In this document: positions 14,321-22,385 of the stretch, piece by piece
Position numbering within the stretch: the stretch's first letter is position 1
How the letters are laid out: each line of letters opens with the position of its first letter
Translations under genes and position numbers: made by a program
Origin: an uncultured Clostridia bacterium
Lineage (GTDB): Bacteria > Bacillota > Clostridia > Oscillospirales > Ruminococcaceae
DNA: 25,898 bases
Direction of reading: 5' to 3'
Assembly (NCBI GenBank): GCA_947385505.1
Contig: CANDLP010000002.1
Span: forward strand, 1 to 25,898
The notes under the pieces: model-generated
The model's input: only the letters and a program-made list of their open reading frames with translations
Told to the model about the DNA's origin: nothing
Databases searched by the model: none

Positions 14321-15064
14321 TTGTCATTTATTGAAGTCACCGGACTCCGAAAGGTCTATCGGCTGGGGCAGGAAAAGGTGTACGCCCTTAAAAGTATCAA
14401 TCTTAGAATAGAAAAAGGAGAGATATGCTGTATTTTAGGTACTTCGGGTTCGGGTAAATCGACGCTTCTCAATATGCTGGCGGGACTTGAAAAGCCTACA
14501 AGAGGCGACATTATAATTAACGGCGTAAACATTGCGAAATTATCCGAAAGAAAGCTGGCGAAATTCCGTCAGGAAAACACAGGCTTTATCTTCCAGGCCT
14601 ATAACCTGATACCGCAGCTTTCGTCGCTTGAAAACGTGGGAATGCCGCTGATGTTCAAGGGCTGGAGCCGAAGAAAGCGCGATAAGGAAGCCAAAAAAAT
14701 GCTGGAAGCGGTGGGGCTGAAAAGCCGAATGAAGCACAGACCCAACCAGATGTCAGGCGGCCAGCAGCAGCGCGTCGGCATAGCGAGAGCCTTTGTTGCA
14801 AAGCCAAACGTTGTGTTTGCCGACGAGCCCACAGGAAACCTTGATACAAAGACCACCGCCGACGTTATGGAATTGATGGTAAAAATGTGCCGCGAACATA
14901 ACCTGACTCTTATTCTTGTTACGCACGATCTTGATATAGCAAAATATGCGGACAGAATAGTGCACCTTATAGACGGTGATATACACAGTGACGAAGTCAA
15001 TAAGGCGGTTTATGATCCCTTTGCGGACAAGGTTGATGATAAATCGAAACAACCCGCTTCATAA
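14321..15064 (+). CDS. ABC transporter ATPase, LolD/MacB type
   Basis: 247-residue stand-alone nucleotide-binding protein with all motifs intact: Walker A GTSGSGKS (40-47), Q-loop at FIFQAYNLIPQ, signature MSGGQ (144-148), Walker B VVFADE (164-169) followed by PTGNLD, and switch His202 in LVTHDLDIA. ADEPTGNLD and the LSSLENV region are typical of the LolD/MacB/FtsE group that drives mechanotransmission rather than substrate passage through a channel. The start is TTG with GAGGTG just upstream. It is followed by a large exported protein and then the matching MacB/FtsX permease, so the three genes form one system. The C-terminal 25 residues (VYDPFADKVDDKSKQ) are an acidic/basic tail not needed for the fold. 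Confidence 0.92.
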   Translation: MSFIEVTGLRKVYRLGQEKVYALKSINLRIEKGEICCILGTSGSGKSTLLNMLAGLEKPTRGDIIINGVNIAKLSERKLAKFRQENTGFIFQAYNLIPQLSSLENVGMPLMFKGWSRRKRDKEAKKMLEAVGLKSRMKHRPNQMSGGQQQRVGIARAFVAKPNVVFADEPTGNLDTKTTADVMELMVKMCREHNLTLILVTHDLDIAKYADRIVHLIDGDIHSDEVNKAVYDPFADKVDDKSKQPAS

Positions 15065-15154
15065 CTCGCTTGTACATATGACAGCCAAAAAATAATGCAC
15101 CGTTAAACAAATTCCTGAATGAAACCTAAAACTTGTACTGAAAGGATTAAAAAA

Positions 15155-17674
15155 ATGAAATCTAAATTTCTTGTCAAAACCGCGGCTTCTTTTCTTGCCG
15201 CTTCCATAGCCGCGTCGTCGCTTCCGTTTGCGGCGTTTGCGGAAGGAACAACTCCTCCCGCCGTTAACGAGCCTTCCGGCCCCGACCTTAGCGGAAACGC
15301 TTTTTCGGGAGGATATACCACAACCGTAAACCGTATAGAAAAAGATACAAAATTTTCTTTGGAAGCAAACGCTTACATACCAATATCCAATTTTTCGGGC
15401 AGTATAGACCCTTGGGAAATGGTAGACGACAATAATATTTTTGCCTTCGGAGTTTCCAACGAAAGCTTTAACCTTATGGATACAAGCTCAACTATATTAA
15501 GTCCCACAATTATAGGAAGCTTTTTATACATCACCGCATATTTTACCGATATAACCTATCTTGGAAAGGGCGATTCCTTTACATACAATGTATGCTATGA
15601 AAGCGGCGGACAAAGTATTTCTGTTCCCATAACCATAGCCATATCCGAATGCGCCCCCGAAACGGGATCCGATCCCTCCGACCCCTCTGCCGCCAAATTT
15701 GCTTTAGCCTCCTCAAACACCTACGCTCTTAAGGCGGGAGAGAGCGGTAACGTTACAATAAAGCTTAAAAATCTAAATAACGGCAATTTCGCCAACGTTG
15801 CGGCGACGCTTTCCTCTTCCGACGGAAATATTCTGGTAGAAACCACGGAGACACAGACCAGTTCTTCCTTCAGTCCTCAGTTTACCTTCAAGGTTTCCGC
15901 TCCCGCATCCACGGCTACGGGAATATACAACCTCACCCTGAACATCTCGGTATTCGGGTCAAACGGAAGCGAATTGTCTACCGGAAGCTTTACCATTCCC
16001 GTAAGAGTGGAAAGCGACGTGGTGTCTACAGGTCTTATTGTCTCCTCTTATGACGTAAGCCGGGACGAAGTAAAGCCGGGAGACAGCTTTGAGCTTTCTT
16101 TAACGCTTAAAAACGACTGTAAAATAGATTTAAAAGACGTTAAGGTGAAGCTGGAAGGTCTTGACAGCTCCAAGTTTGTTCTTGACGGCGGCTTTTCCAC
16201 AAAAACGGTGAATATAAACAAGGACGGTCAGGCTAAGGTTACATTTCCTCTCGTAGCCTGCGACGGTATCGTCAACGTACGTGAAAGCATTCCCGTACAG
16301 GTTGAATATAAAATAAACGGAAGCGCCGATTCGGCGCAGGTTTTCTCAACCTCCGTAATACTTCAGTGCAAGCCGAAGGAAAAAGCTCCCGACGAAGAGG
16401 AATTCGGTCAATATGATATCAGCATGACAGATTATTCCTTCAGCAGCAACGCCATTCAGAAGGGCACAAAATTCACCCTCACCCTCACCCTTAAAAACAC
16501 AGCCTCAAAGGACGTCAAAAACGCCCGTGTTTCCGTTCAGGAGCTTACGGGCAGCAAGTTTGCCATTGACAGCGGTCTTACATACAGGGGCTTTGATATA
16601 AAGGCGGGGGAAAGCAAAAGCTTTACCTTCCCGCTTATTGGCTGCGACGGAATATCGTCCATGCGTGAGGTTATCCCCGTAGAGCTAAGCTTCGGCAATG
16701 TTACCTCTACCGTATACACCACCGCTTCCTGCGTACCCTCCGAAGACAAGAATCCCGACAACACCGTTTTTGCCCCTCCCATAATTATCCAGAATTACGA
16801 TTTCGGCGGCGAATACGTTATCGGCGGCACCGCATTTCCTTTAAAGCTTACCATTCAGAACGCCGATTCGGCAACGGCCATTGAAAACCTTAAAGTCACC
16901 ATAAACGGCGGCGCAGGCAACGGCGACAGCGGCGTTGCTTTCTCTCCCGCCAATTCCTCAAACTCGTTCTTTATTGAGAGCCTTCCCGGAAAGTCAACCA
17001 CCGATATTGAAATAGATCTTCTCCCCCGCGCAGATTCCAAGCCGGACAGTTATCCCGTAAACGTCACATTTGATTATGAATACACAGCCAACGGAAAAAG
17101 GGCAAAGGGAGAGACTGTTACCGAAACCATAACCATTCCTCTCCAACAGGAGGACCGCTTCACCCTTAACCCCGCGCAGTATCCCGAATCGGCAGGCTTA
17201 AACGAAACCGTATATATAAGCACAAGCTTTGTAAACAAAGGCAAAAGCGCAGTTTATAACGTGACCGCCGACGTTGAGGGCGAAGGCTTTGACAAATCTC
17301 AGGGCACTTATTATGTGGGCAACGTAAACAGCGGGTCCGAAGAATATTACGACGTACAGATCACGCCGAATGTTGAAGGAAACGTAAAGGGCAGCATAGT
17401 TGTAACCTATGAGGATTCCAATGGTACGCAGAAGGAACAAAAGCTCCCGTTCTCCTTTAACGTAATTTCCTATAACTGGGATCAGCCGGTAGTTGATCCG
17501 GGCTGGACAGACGATCCCGGAATGATGGAACCGGGCATGGAAGGCGAAAGCGGCTTCCCGATGTGGGCATGGTTCGCTATCGGCGGCGGTGTTGTGGTGG
17601 TGGCGATAATCGTTATAGTTATCGTTGTGAAGCATAAGAAAAAGAAAAGAGAGCTTGAGGATGACGATGACTAA
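15155..17674 (+). CDS. Membrane-anchored extracellular protein with Ig-like (CARDB/COG1361-type) repeats
   Basis: 839 residues from ATG 15155, preferred over 15119 because AAAGGA lies 8 nt upstream and the protein then begins directly with a signal peptide (MKSKFLVKTAASFLAASIAA, cleavage after AFA near residue 29). The exposed part is a chain of beta-sandwich repeats; two are clearly homologous, near residues 295-415 and 425-530, each with a TLKN motif followed by (A/G)CDGI, R-E and IPV. A last segment (VYNVTADVEGEGF, YYVGNVNSGSEEYYDV) has the CARDB/NPCBM-like adhesive pattern. A single helix near 803-826 (FAIGGGVVVVAIIVIVIVV) and a KHKKKKREL stop-transfer end anchor it, leaving a short Asp-rich tail inside. 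It lies between ATPase and permease, where MacAB systems have the adaptor MacA, but shows no coiled coil. Role inferred: extracytoplasmic partner or adhesin/sensor of the transporter. Confidence 0.82.
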   Translation: MKSKFLVKTAASFLAASIAASSLPFAAFAEGTTPPAVNEPSGPDLSGNAFSGGYTTTVNRIEKDTKFSLEANAYIPISNFSGSIDPWEMVDDNNIFAFGVSNESFNLMDTSSTILSPTIIGSFLYITAYFTDITYLGKGDSFTYNVCYESGGQSISVPITIAISECAPETGSDPSDPSAAKFALASSNTYALKAGESGNVTIKLKNLNNGNFANVAATLSSSDGNILVETTETQTSSSFSPQFTFKVSAPASTATGIYNLTLNISVFGSNGSELSTGSFTIPVRVESDVVSTGLIVSSYDVSRDEVKPGDSFELSLTLKNDCKIDLKDVKVKLEGLDSSKFVLDGGFSTKTVNINKDGQAKVTFPLVACDGIVNVRESIPVQVEYKINGSADSAQVFSTSVILQCKPKEKAPDEEEFGQYDISMTDYSFSSNAIQKGTKFTLTLTLKNTASKDVKNARVSVQELTGSKFAIDSGLTYRGFDIKAGESKSFTFPLIGCDGISSMREVIPVELSFGNVTSTVYTTASCVPSEDKNPDNTVFAPPIIIQNYDFGGEYVIGGTAFPLKLTIQNADSATAIENLKVTINGGAGNGDSGVAFSPANSSNSFFIESLPGKSTTDIEIDLLPRADSKPDSYPVNVTFDYEYTANGKRAKGETVTETITIPLQQEDRFTLNPAQYPESAGLNETVYISTSFVNKGKSAVYNVTADVEGEGFDKSQGTYYVGNVNSGSEEYYDVQITPNVEGNVKGSIVVTYEDSNGTQKEQKLPFSFNVISYNWDQPVVDPGWTDDPGMMEPGMEGESGFPMWAWFAIGGGVVVVAIIVIVIVVKHKKKKRELEDDDD

Positions 17675-17723
17675 CGGCAACATAAAACTTTGCAAGTGCT
17701 GACAGGAAAGGACAGTCACAAAA

Positions 17724-19115
17724 ATGAAACTGTTTGATATGATAATCATGTGTCTCCGTAATCTTTGGAGGCGCAAGGGCAGAACGCTGCTTACGGTTAT
17801 CGGTGTAATAATAGGCTGCTGCGCCATTATCGTCATGATCTCATTAGGGCAGGGAATGAACGCTGCCATGGACAATATGCTGGCTTCATGGGGCGATCTT
17901 AACGCCATTACTATTTACGGCAACAGCCGTTATATGTGGGTAGGCGACAGTAACAGCAATTCCGAAGACAGACCGAGTCTTGACGAGGACGCGCTGGAGA
18001 TGATGAAAAACCTTGACCATGTGGAAACCGTATTCCCAAAGATTGAAGTGGACAGCAATTACGTAACCGTTACGGCAGGCAAAAACGGAAGATACCGGGC
18101 CAGCTGGATGGAGATATACGGAGTGGATTTCAGCGCCCTTGAAAAAATGGGTTATGTTCCCGAACAAGGCGATTACCCTTCGGGAGACGATACTCTCCAT
18201 ACTTTGGTATTCGGAAACGAGGCTGCATATCAGTTCCGCGACACCAAAAAAAGAGGTCAGAATTCCTACACCTATAAGCAGATGCTTCCCGACGGCACAT
18301 GGTCGGAGCCTTTTTTCGACCCAATGACCGAAAGCGTTCTTATTTATGTTAACAATATGAAAAAACAAAATGACGACGGAACCTACCAGAGCGGCGGAAG
18401 AGCCTATGAATTCAAAATGACCACCGCGGCGGTGCTGGAGCAGGATAACGACTGGCAAACCGTATACAGCTTAATGATAGATATGGATCTTGCAAAGGAG
18501 ATAATCAACAGCTATAACCGCCTTAACAATGTAAAAGACGCCAAAGATCCGGAATTTTCACAGATAAAGCTCTGGGTGGACGATATAAACAATGTGGACG
18601 CTGTGGAAACCATACTTTCCGACCTGGGCTACAACACCTCAAGCATGGCTTCTCAAAGAAAGAGCATGCAGGGGCAGCTTGGCGTAGTACAGATGGTACT
18701 CGGCTGTCTGGCAGCAATAAGCCTTTTGGTCGCTGCCATAGGCATTACCAATACCATGATAATGTCGATTTATGAGCGCACCAGAGAAATAGGCATTATG
18801 AAGGTTTTAGGCTGCTTTATCAGCAATATAAGGGTTGTATTCCTTATGGAAGCGGGAATGATAGGGCTTTTGGGCGGGGCGATAGGCACCGTTATCAGCT
18901 ATGTTATTTCGGCAGTAATGAATACCTTGGGAAGCGATACCTTTGCCAATATGTTCGGGATATACACCGACGGCAGTTCGCCTATCTCCATTATACCCTT
19001 ATGGCTGGTGCTTTTAGCGTTGGCCTTCTCAACAGTAATAGGTCTTATTTCGGGCTTCTATCCAGCTAACAGAGCGGTAAAGATCAGCGCTCTCGAAGCA
19101 ATAAGGAACGAATAA
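17724..19115 (+). CDS. ABC transporter permease, MacB/FtsX type
   Basis: 463 residues with the MacB architecture: one N-terminal helix (about 20-42, LLTVIGVIIGCCAIIVMISL), a large extracytoplasmic MacB_PCD region (about 43-325) and three C-terminal helices of the FtsX domain. The coupling segment YERTREIGIMKVLGCF and the C-terminal FYPANRAVKISALEAIRNE are family signatures. AGGAAAGGA lies 11 nt upstream. Gap to the preceding surface protein is 49 bp. With the LolD-type ATPase it would make a dimeric mechanotransmission ABC complex. No two-component genes adjoin, so a bacitracin-type (Bce) sensing module is unlikely. Substrate unknown. Confidence 0.92.
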   Translation: MKLFDMIIMCLRNLWRRKGRTLLTVIGVIIGCCAIIVMISLGQGMNAAMDNMLASWGDLNAITIYGNSRYMWVGDSNSNSEDRPSLDEDALEMMKNLDHVETVFPKIEVDSNYVTVTAGKNGRYRASWMEIYGVDFSALEKMGYVPEQGDYPSGDDTLHTLVFGNEAAYQFRDTKKRGQNSYTYKQMLPDGTWSEPFFDPMTESVLIYVNNMKKQNDDGTYQSGGRAYEFKMTTAAVLEQDNDWQTVYSLMIDMDLAKEIINSYNRLNNVKDAKDPEFSQIKLWVDDINNVDAVETILSDLGYNTSSMASQRKSMQGQLGVVQMVLGCLAAISLLVAAIGITNTMIMSIYERTREIGIMKVLGCFISNIRVVFLMEAGMIGLLGGAIGTVISYVISAVMNTLGSDTFANMFGIYTDGSSPISIIPLWLVLLALAFSTVIGLISGFYPANRAVKISALEAIRNE

Positions 19116-19133
19116 CCGATTTTTTGGTTTTAT

Positions 19134-19239
19134 AATAACCATTTGGAGTTGCCGAAGCACCTTCGCAGGCGGTGGTTATTTAAGTTCAATCAATAACTGA
19201 GGGAGCAAAGCTCCCTCACCATGCCGCTAAGGCGGCATG
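19134..19239. repeat. Row of three stem-loops after the permease gene
   Basis: AATAACCA/TGGTTATT encloses an inner CGAAG-CAC-CTTCG hairpin (19134-19180). TGAGGGAGC-AAA-GCTCCCTCA (19198-19218) is a perfect 9-bp stem. CATGCCGC-TAAG-GCGGCATG (19220-19239) is a perfect 8-bp stem followed by GTTTAAAAAATAG. They probably end the operon, though none has a classical T run. The rest of 19240-19334 shows nothing. Confidence 0.65.
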
Positions 19240-19334
19240 CGTTTAAAAAATAGTTTATCCGTTTTATAAATAGTTATCAATATTATATTAACTTTTTTCA
19301 CTTTACAGCTTGTTTTTCTCTTACTTCAATATGT

Positions 19335-19373
19335 GAAAATCTCCCTTTGCCTTTTTGGTAAAGGGAGATTTTC
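19335..19373. terminator. Long stem-loop, terminator-like
   Basis: GAAAATCTCCCTTT pairs with AAAGGGAGATTTTC, extended inward by CC/GG with one mismatch, around a T-rich loop. It lies directly left of the second MITE copy and between the convergent permease and GH5 genes. Confidence 0.7.
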
Positions 19374-19380
19374 AATTTAA

Positions 19381-19540
19381 AAACCTGTTTTTACAAGATT
19401 TGTGCGGGAATTTTCGAGCAAATTTTGTCGAAGACAAGGAAAAAATCAGCAGGCAGGCTGTCGCCCGTCAAGGATTTTTGACGCAGTATTCGGCAAAATT
19501 TGCCGAAAAGACGCGTGCAATATCTTGTGAAGATAGGTTC
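19381..19540 (+). mobile_element. 160-bp MITE, copy B
   Basis: Same length and same core as the element at 11805-11964, in opposite orientation: shared blocks include ATTTTCGAGCAA, CAAGGAAAAAATC, CAAGGATTTTTGACGCAG (one base differs) and TTGCCGAAAAGA. The ends form their own inverted repeat (AACCTGTTTTTACAAGAT / AACCTATCTTCACAAGAT) but differ from copy A's termini, so the two are old, diverged relatives. Flanking triplets TAA and TGA do not match, and no target duplication remains. A 62-codon frame inside has no SD. Confidence 0.75.
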
Positions 19541-19542
19541 TG

Positions 19543-19569
19543 ATAAAAAGGACAGCCGTCCCCCTTTCG
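19543..19569 (-). terminator. Probable terminator of the GH5 gene
   Basis: On the minus strand AAAGGGGGAC and GTCCTTT pair around GGCT, with a bulge, and a TTTTTATC tail follows. It is just beyond the GH5 stop codon and abuts MITE copy B. Confidence 0.55.
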
Positions 19570-19577
19570 GAATACAA

Positions 19578-20615
19578 TTATTTTCCGTATTTGTTTTCCG
19601 CTTCTCTTAATGCCTTACCGAGTCCTTCGGTTCTCCAGCGAAGGTTGACTCTGTCAACCTCTTCGCCGTTGTCCCACAATATCGGACATATATCGTACTT
19701 AAGACAATATTCCGCCACCTTTATAAGATAAAGCTTTCTGCAATCCAAATCCTTATCTCTCAAAGTACAGCCGTATTCTCCAAGAATAACCGGAATCCCC
19801 TTATCGATAAACCTGTCCTTAAGCTTTTTCATCTGACCGTCCAAATATTCAATATCCTCTTCGGTTCCCCATGTCATTTGGTACCCGTACGAGGTTTTTT
19901 TGTTAGCTATGGCAAATTCGGCGGGCGAATAGTAATGAAGCGATAATGTTATCCTGTTGTCATCGGGGAGCACAAAGCCGCTTTCACCGCAGGTGATATC
20001 TATATCTGTACGGTAACCCGCCAGCAGCAGATAACGGTCGGCGTTCCTTTTCCCGCTATTGCGGATAAGAGAAGTAAATTCGGCGTTTATGCGGCTTATA
20101 AGCTCGCAGCCTTTGGATTCCCCGATATCCTTAAACTCTACCTCGTTCATGGACTCAAAAATAAGCTTGTGGGAATAATCGCCGAATTCGGAAGCAATCT
20201 GATTCCACAGCGCTTTATATCTCTTCATAACGCCGTCGTAATCGGCCGATGCGGTGTTGATCCATTCCTCGTCATGGTGAAGGTTAAGTATAACGTAAAA
20301 CCCCTCCTCCATACACCAGTCGGTTATCTCACGCACCCTGTCCAGCCACGGCTTGTTTATTTCATAGCTTTCGGGGTTAATGTGGTTTATCCATGTGACG
20401 GGAAGACGTATGGTATCAAAGCCCTCCGACCTTATAAAAGCGATAAGCTCTTTTGTGGTTCTGACATTGTGCCACGCGGTTTCGTAATCCAGATCGGTTT
20501 TCGCTTTTGAGCTGTTTATGGGGTCTAAAGTATTACCCAAGTTCCAGCCTATGCCCATTGCTTTTACAAGCTCAGCGGCGGTTTTAAAATTTATGTCCTT
20601 TTTTTCTGTATTCAT
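19578..20615 (-). CDS. Glycoside hydrolase family 5 (cellulase-type), no signal peptide
   Basis: 345 residues covering just a GH5 (beta/alpha)8 catalytic domain. It begins with the GH5 hallmark MGIGWNLGNTLD, then GFDTIRLPVTW (residues 65-75), VILNLHHDEEW, the acid/base Glu158 in FESMNEVE, LSLHYYSP, and the nucleophile Glu280 in VILGEYG; the late Trp is in PILWDNGE. These residues are complete, so the enzyme should be active on a beta-1,4-glucan or related hemicellulose. No signal peptide, carbohydrate-binding module or dockerin is present and a promoter lies immediately upstream, so a missed export signal is unlikely. It may act on imported oligosaccharides. AGGAGG is 14 nt before the ATG, longer than usual. 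Confidence 0.92.
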   Translation of the reverse strand: MNTEKKDINFKTAAELVKAMGIGWNLGNTLDPINSSKAKTDLDYETAWHNVRTTKELIAFIRSEGFDTIRLPVTWINHINPESYEINKPWLDRVREITDWCMEEGFYVILNLHHDEEWINTASADYDGVMKRYKALWNQIASEFGDYSHKLIFESMNEVEFKDIGESKGCELISRINAEFTSLIRNSGKRNADRYLLLAGYRTDIDITCGESGFVLPDDNRITLSLHYYSPAEFAIANKKTSYGYQMTWGTEEDIEYLDGQMKKLKDRFIDKGIPVILGEYGCTLRDKDLDCRKLYLIKVAEYCLKYDICPILWDNGEEVDRVNLRWRTEGLGKALREAENKYGK

Positions 20616-20653
20616 GATTGATCTCGGAACCTCCTTTTGTTTTGGTTAAAGGG

Positions 20654-20682
20654 ATTATATCATAAAAAGGATACGTTGTAAA
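20654..20682 (-). promoter_or_regulatory. Near-consensus promoter of the GH5 gene
   Basis: On the minus strand TTTACA (20682-20677), 17 bp, TATAAT (20659-20654). Transcription should start near 20647, about 30 nt before the ATG, so GH5 is transcribed on its own. Confidence 0.85.
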
Positions 20683-20710
20683 GAGAAAAAGATAATTTTT
20701 ATTTTATACC

Positions 20711-20766
20711 AATACCGCCCCCCTCCTCTGCACACTTTTTTTGCGCATCGGAGTGGGGGCGGTATT
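20711..20766 (-). terminator. Strong stem-loop after spoIIP
   Basis: AATACCGCCCCC pairs perfectly with GGGGGCGGTATT, and the interior pairs further (CTCC/GGAG, TGCGCA/TGTGC region) around a run of T. It separates spoIIP from the GH5 promoter. Confidence 0.75.
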
Positions 20767-20798
20767 TATTCTTAATTATTTACGCTGTTTGGTATGTA

Positions 20799-22172
20799 TC
20801 ATTCGCTTATCGACAAAAGAGCCTTGGCAATGCTTTCGCCGATAAGTTCGCCGCTGTACAAGGCCTGTTCCAGCGTATTGCCCTGCGATCCCACCTCTAT
20901 AAGAAGAGATCCTGTAGTTAAATGCTGATTGTATTGACAGTACTCAAAAAGAATAGGGCGGGTGATTCCGTTGTTTTCCTTTTCCATATACTGTTGGAGA
21001 AGACAGGCAAAATGAAAGTTCTCCAGATAATTAGGTACATAATAGTAACCGTCCGATGCGGCGGAAATTATCATCACCTGCGCCGCTTTTTTTCCGTTTA
21101 TTTCGTTTACCGCCGCTATCGGCGTGCCGTCCTCCTCCACTATCCCGTCTCTGTGTATATCAAGTACCACTTTTATGGAAGGATATGCCGCAAGAATATC
21201 GGTTATCGTTTTCTCCGCCCTGTCATAAGAACCGTTGTAGGAAGGGTAATCGTGAAGCGTTCCGTCGTGAAGCACGCAAATACCGTTTTCCGCCAGCTTT
21301 TCCGCTATTTTCCTGCCCACCGCCACAACGCTCTGGGAAGCGTCGGCTGTGCGGCAGGTATAGGTTTCGTCCTGAAAGCTTCCGTCTCCGGTCAGATAGC
21401 TTTCACAGGCGTGAGTGTGCATTATAAGCACTTGGGGCTGATCGGAAAAGGCTTCTATTTTAATATCGGTGGGAACGTTCATCTGCTCCCTGATAAAATC
21501 GTTGTCAAGCTCGGTGCAGTTTCTTACCTGCCCGCCTTCATTCAGCCACAGGAAATTAGCTCCGTTGTTGGATTCAAAGGTCATATGCTCGACCTGTAGG
21601 TCTCGGCTGTTAAAAACGGAAAGATCTTCTTTTTGTTCGCTGATATTTTGGGTTATTATGTAATTTTTTTCAATCGGGCCAGTTTCGGGAGCGGCGGTTT
21701 GGTCGGGGAGAGCGTCGGAAACCGTTTCGGAGGGGTTTTCCGAAGCCGGATCGGAGGTTAATTCATAACTTGGCTCGGCGTCAAACGATAAAGTGTCTTC
21801 CGACGAGAATTCAGCCCCCGTTTCGCCGGACGCTTCGGTTTCGGCAGCGGCCGGCTCTTCCCATGCGGCTTGATCCGGTGAAGTTTGTGTATAACCGTAA
21901 CTTTCCCTTTCCTCAAATTCTTTTTTGGGAACAATTTTCCCGCTGTGAGTCAAAGCCTCTTCCGCTCCTTCGGGCGTCGGCTTATACAATATCAGACTGC
22001 CGTTTCCGATATCCTCAGTTTCCGCAAAGGCGGGAGAAGCGGTAAAATTGACCGCCGCCGCCACAAGCTTAGTCATATCCGGCGGGCTGTTGACCGCTCT
22101 TGTCACAACAAACGGCAAAGCCCCCACAGCGAGAGCTGAGACGGCAAACTTCAGGGCTGCTTTCTTTTTCAT
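20799..22172 (-). CDS. spoIIP: Stage II sporulation protein P (SpoIIP)
   Basis: SpoIIP is the cell-wall amidase/endopeptidase that, with SpoIID and SpoIIM, thins septal peptidoglycan so that the mother cell can engulf the forespore. This 457-residue protein has an N-terminal membrane segment (about 7-25), a long acidic Ser/Thr/Pro/Glu-rich linker (about 95-168) and the conserved C-terminal catalytic domain. Diagnostic motifs are MHTHACESY (251-259), YNGSYDRAEKTI (312-323), LDIHRDG (337-343), YNQHLTTGSLLIEVGSQGNT (414-433) and NTLEQAL. Upstream of the catalytic domain the Pro/Glu-rich linker is longer than I would expect for the family. It follows gpr after 213 bp, the conserved Bacillota order. 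AGGT and GGAAGGA lie just before the ATG. Confidence 0.93.
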   Translation of the reverse strand: MKKKAALKFAVSALAVGALPFVVTRAVNSPPDMTKLVAAAVNFTASPAFAETEDIGNGSLILYKPTPEGAEEALTHSGKIVPKKEFEERESYGYTQTSPDQAAWEEPAAAETEASGETGAEFSSEDTLSFDAEPSYELTSDPASENPSETVSDALPDQTAAPETGPIEKNYIITQNISEQKEDLSVFNSRDLQVEHMTFESNNGANFLWLNEGGQVRNCTELDNDFIREQMNVPTDIKIEAFSDQPQVLIMHTHACESYLTGDGSFQDETYTCRTADASQSVVAVGRKIAEKLAENGICVLHDGTLHDYPSYNGSYDRAEKTITDILAAYPSIKVVLDIHRDGIVEEDGTPIAAVNEINGKKAAQVMIISAASDGYYYVPNYLENFHFACLLQQYMEKENNGITRPILFEYCQYNQHLTTGSLLIEVGSQGNTLEQALYSGELIGESIAKALLSISE

Positions 22173-22195
22173 TTCCGTTACCTGTCCTTCCTTAA

Positions 22196-22249
22196 GGAAG
22201 TTTAAAATAATGGGTGATAAAGACTTATAAGATAAAATTTTAAACTTCC
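22196..22249. repeat. Inverted repeat upstream of spoIIP
   Basis: GGAAGTTTAAAAT (22196-22208) is repeated inverted and without mismatch as ATTTTAAACTTCC (22237-22249), with 28 bp between. The left arm lies beside the spoIIP SD region, so in mRNA a hairpin could affect its translation; a regulator site is an alternative. No convincing sporulation-sigma promoter was found in the remaining gap 22250-22385. Confidence 0.7.
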
Positions 22250-22385
22250 GTTTTTATTTTTGTCCTTTTTTATTGTCCCCCTTTTGACACTGATGGATAA
22301 GTCTGATCCGGGACGCAGTAAATATATATGGGGAAGGGAACGGACATATGACTTTATACAGCTTTTTTTATTAGGATTTTTTTAA

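Noticed and set aside
19355..19543. 62-codon plus-strand frame
   Set aside because: Lies in a stem-loop and MITE copy B with no SD.
22250..22385. Sigma-E promoter for spoIIP
   Set aside because: A CATATG with an upstream ATA resembles it only loosely; the -10 end and the -35 do not fit.
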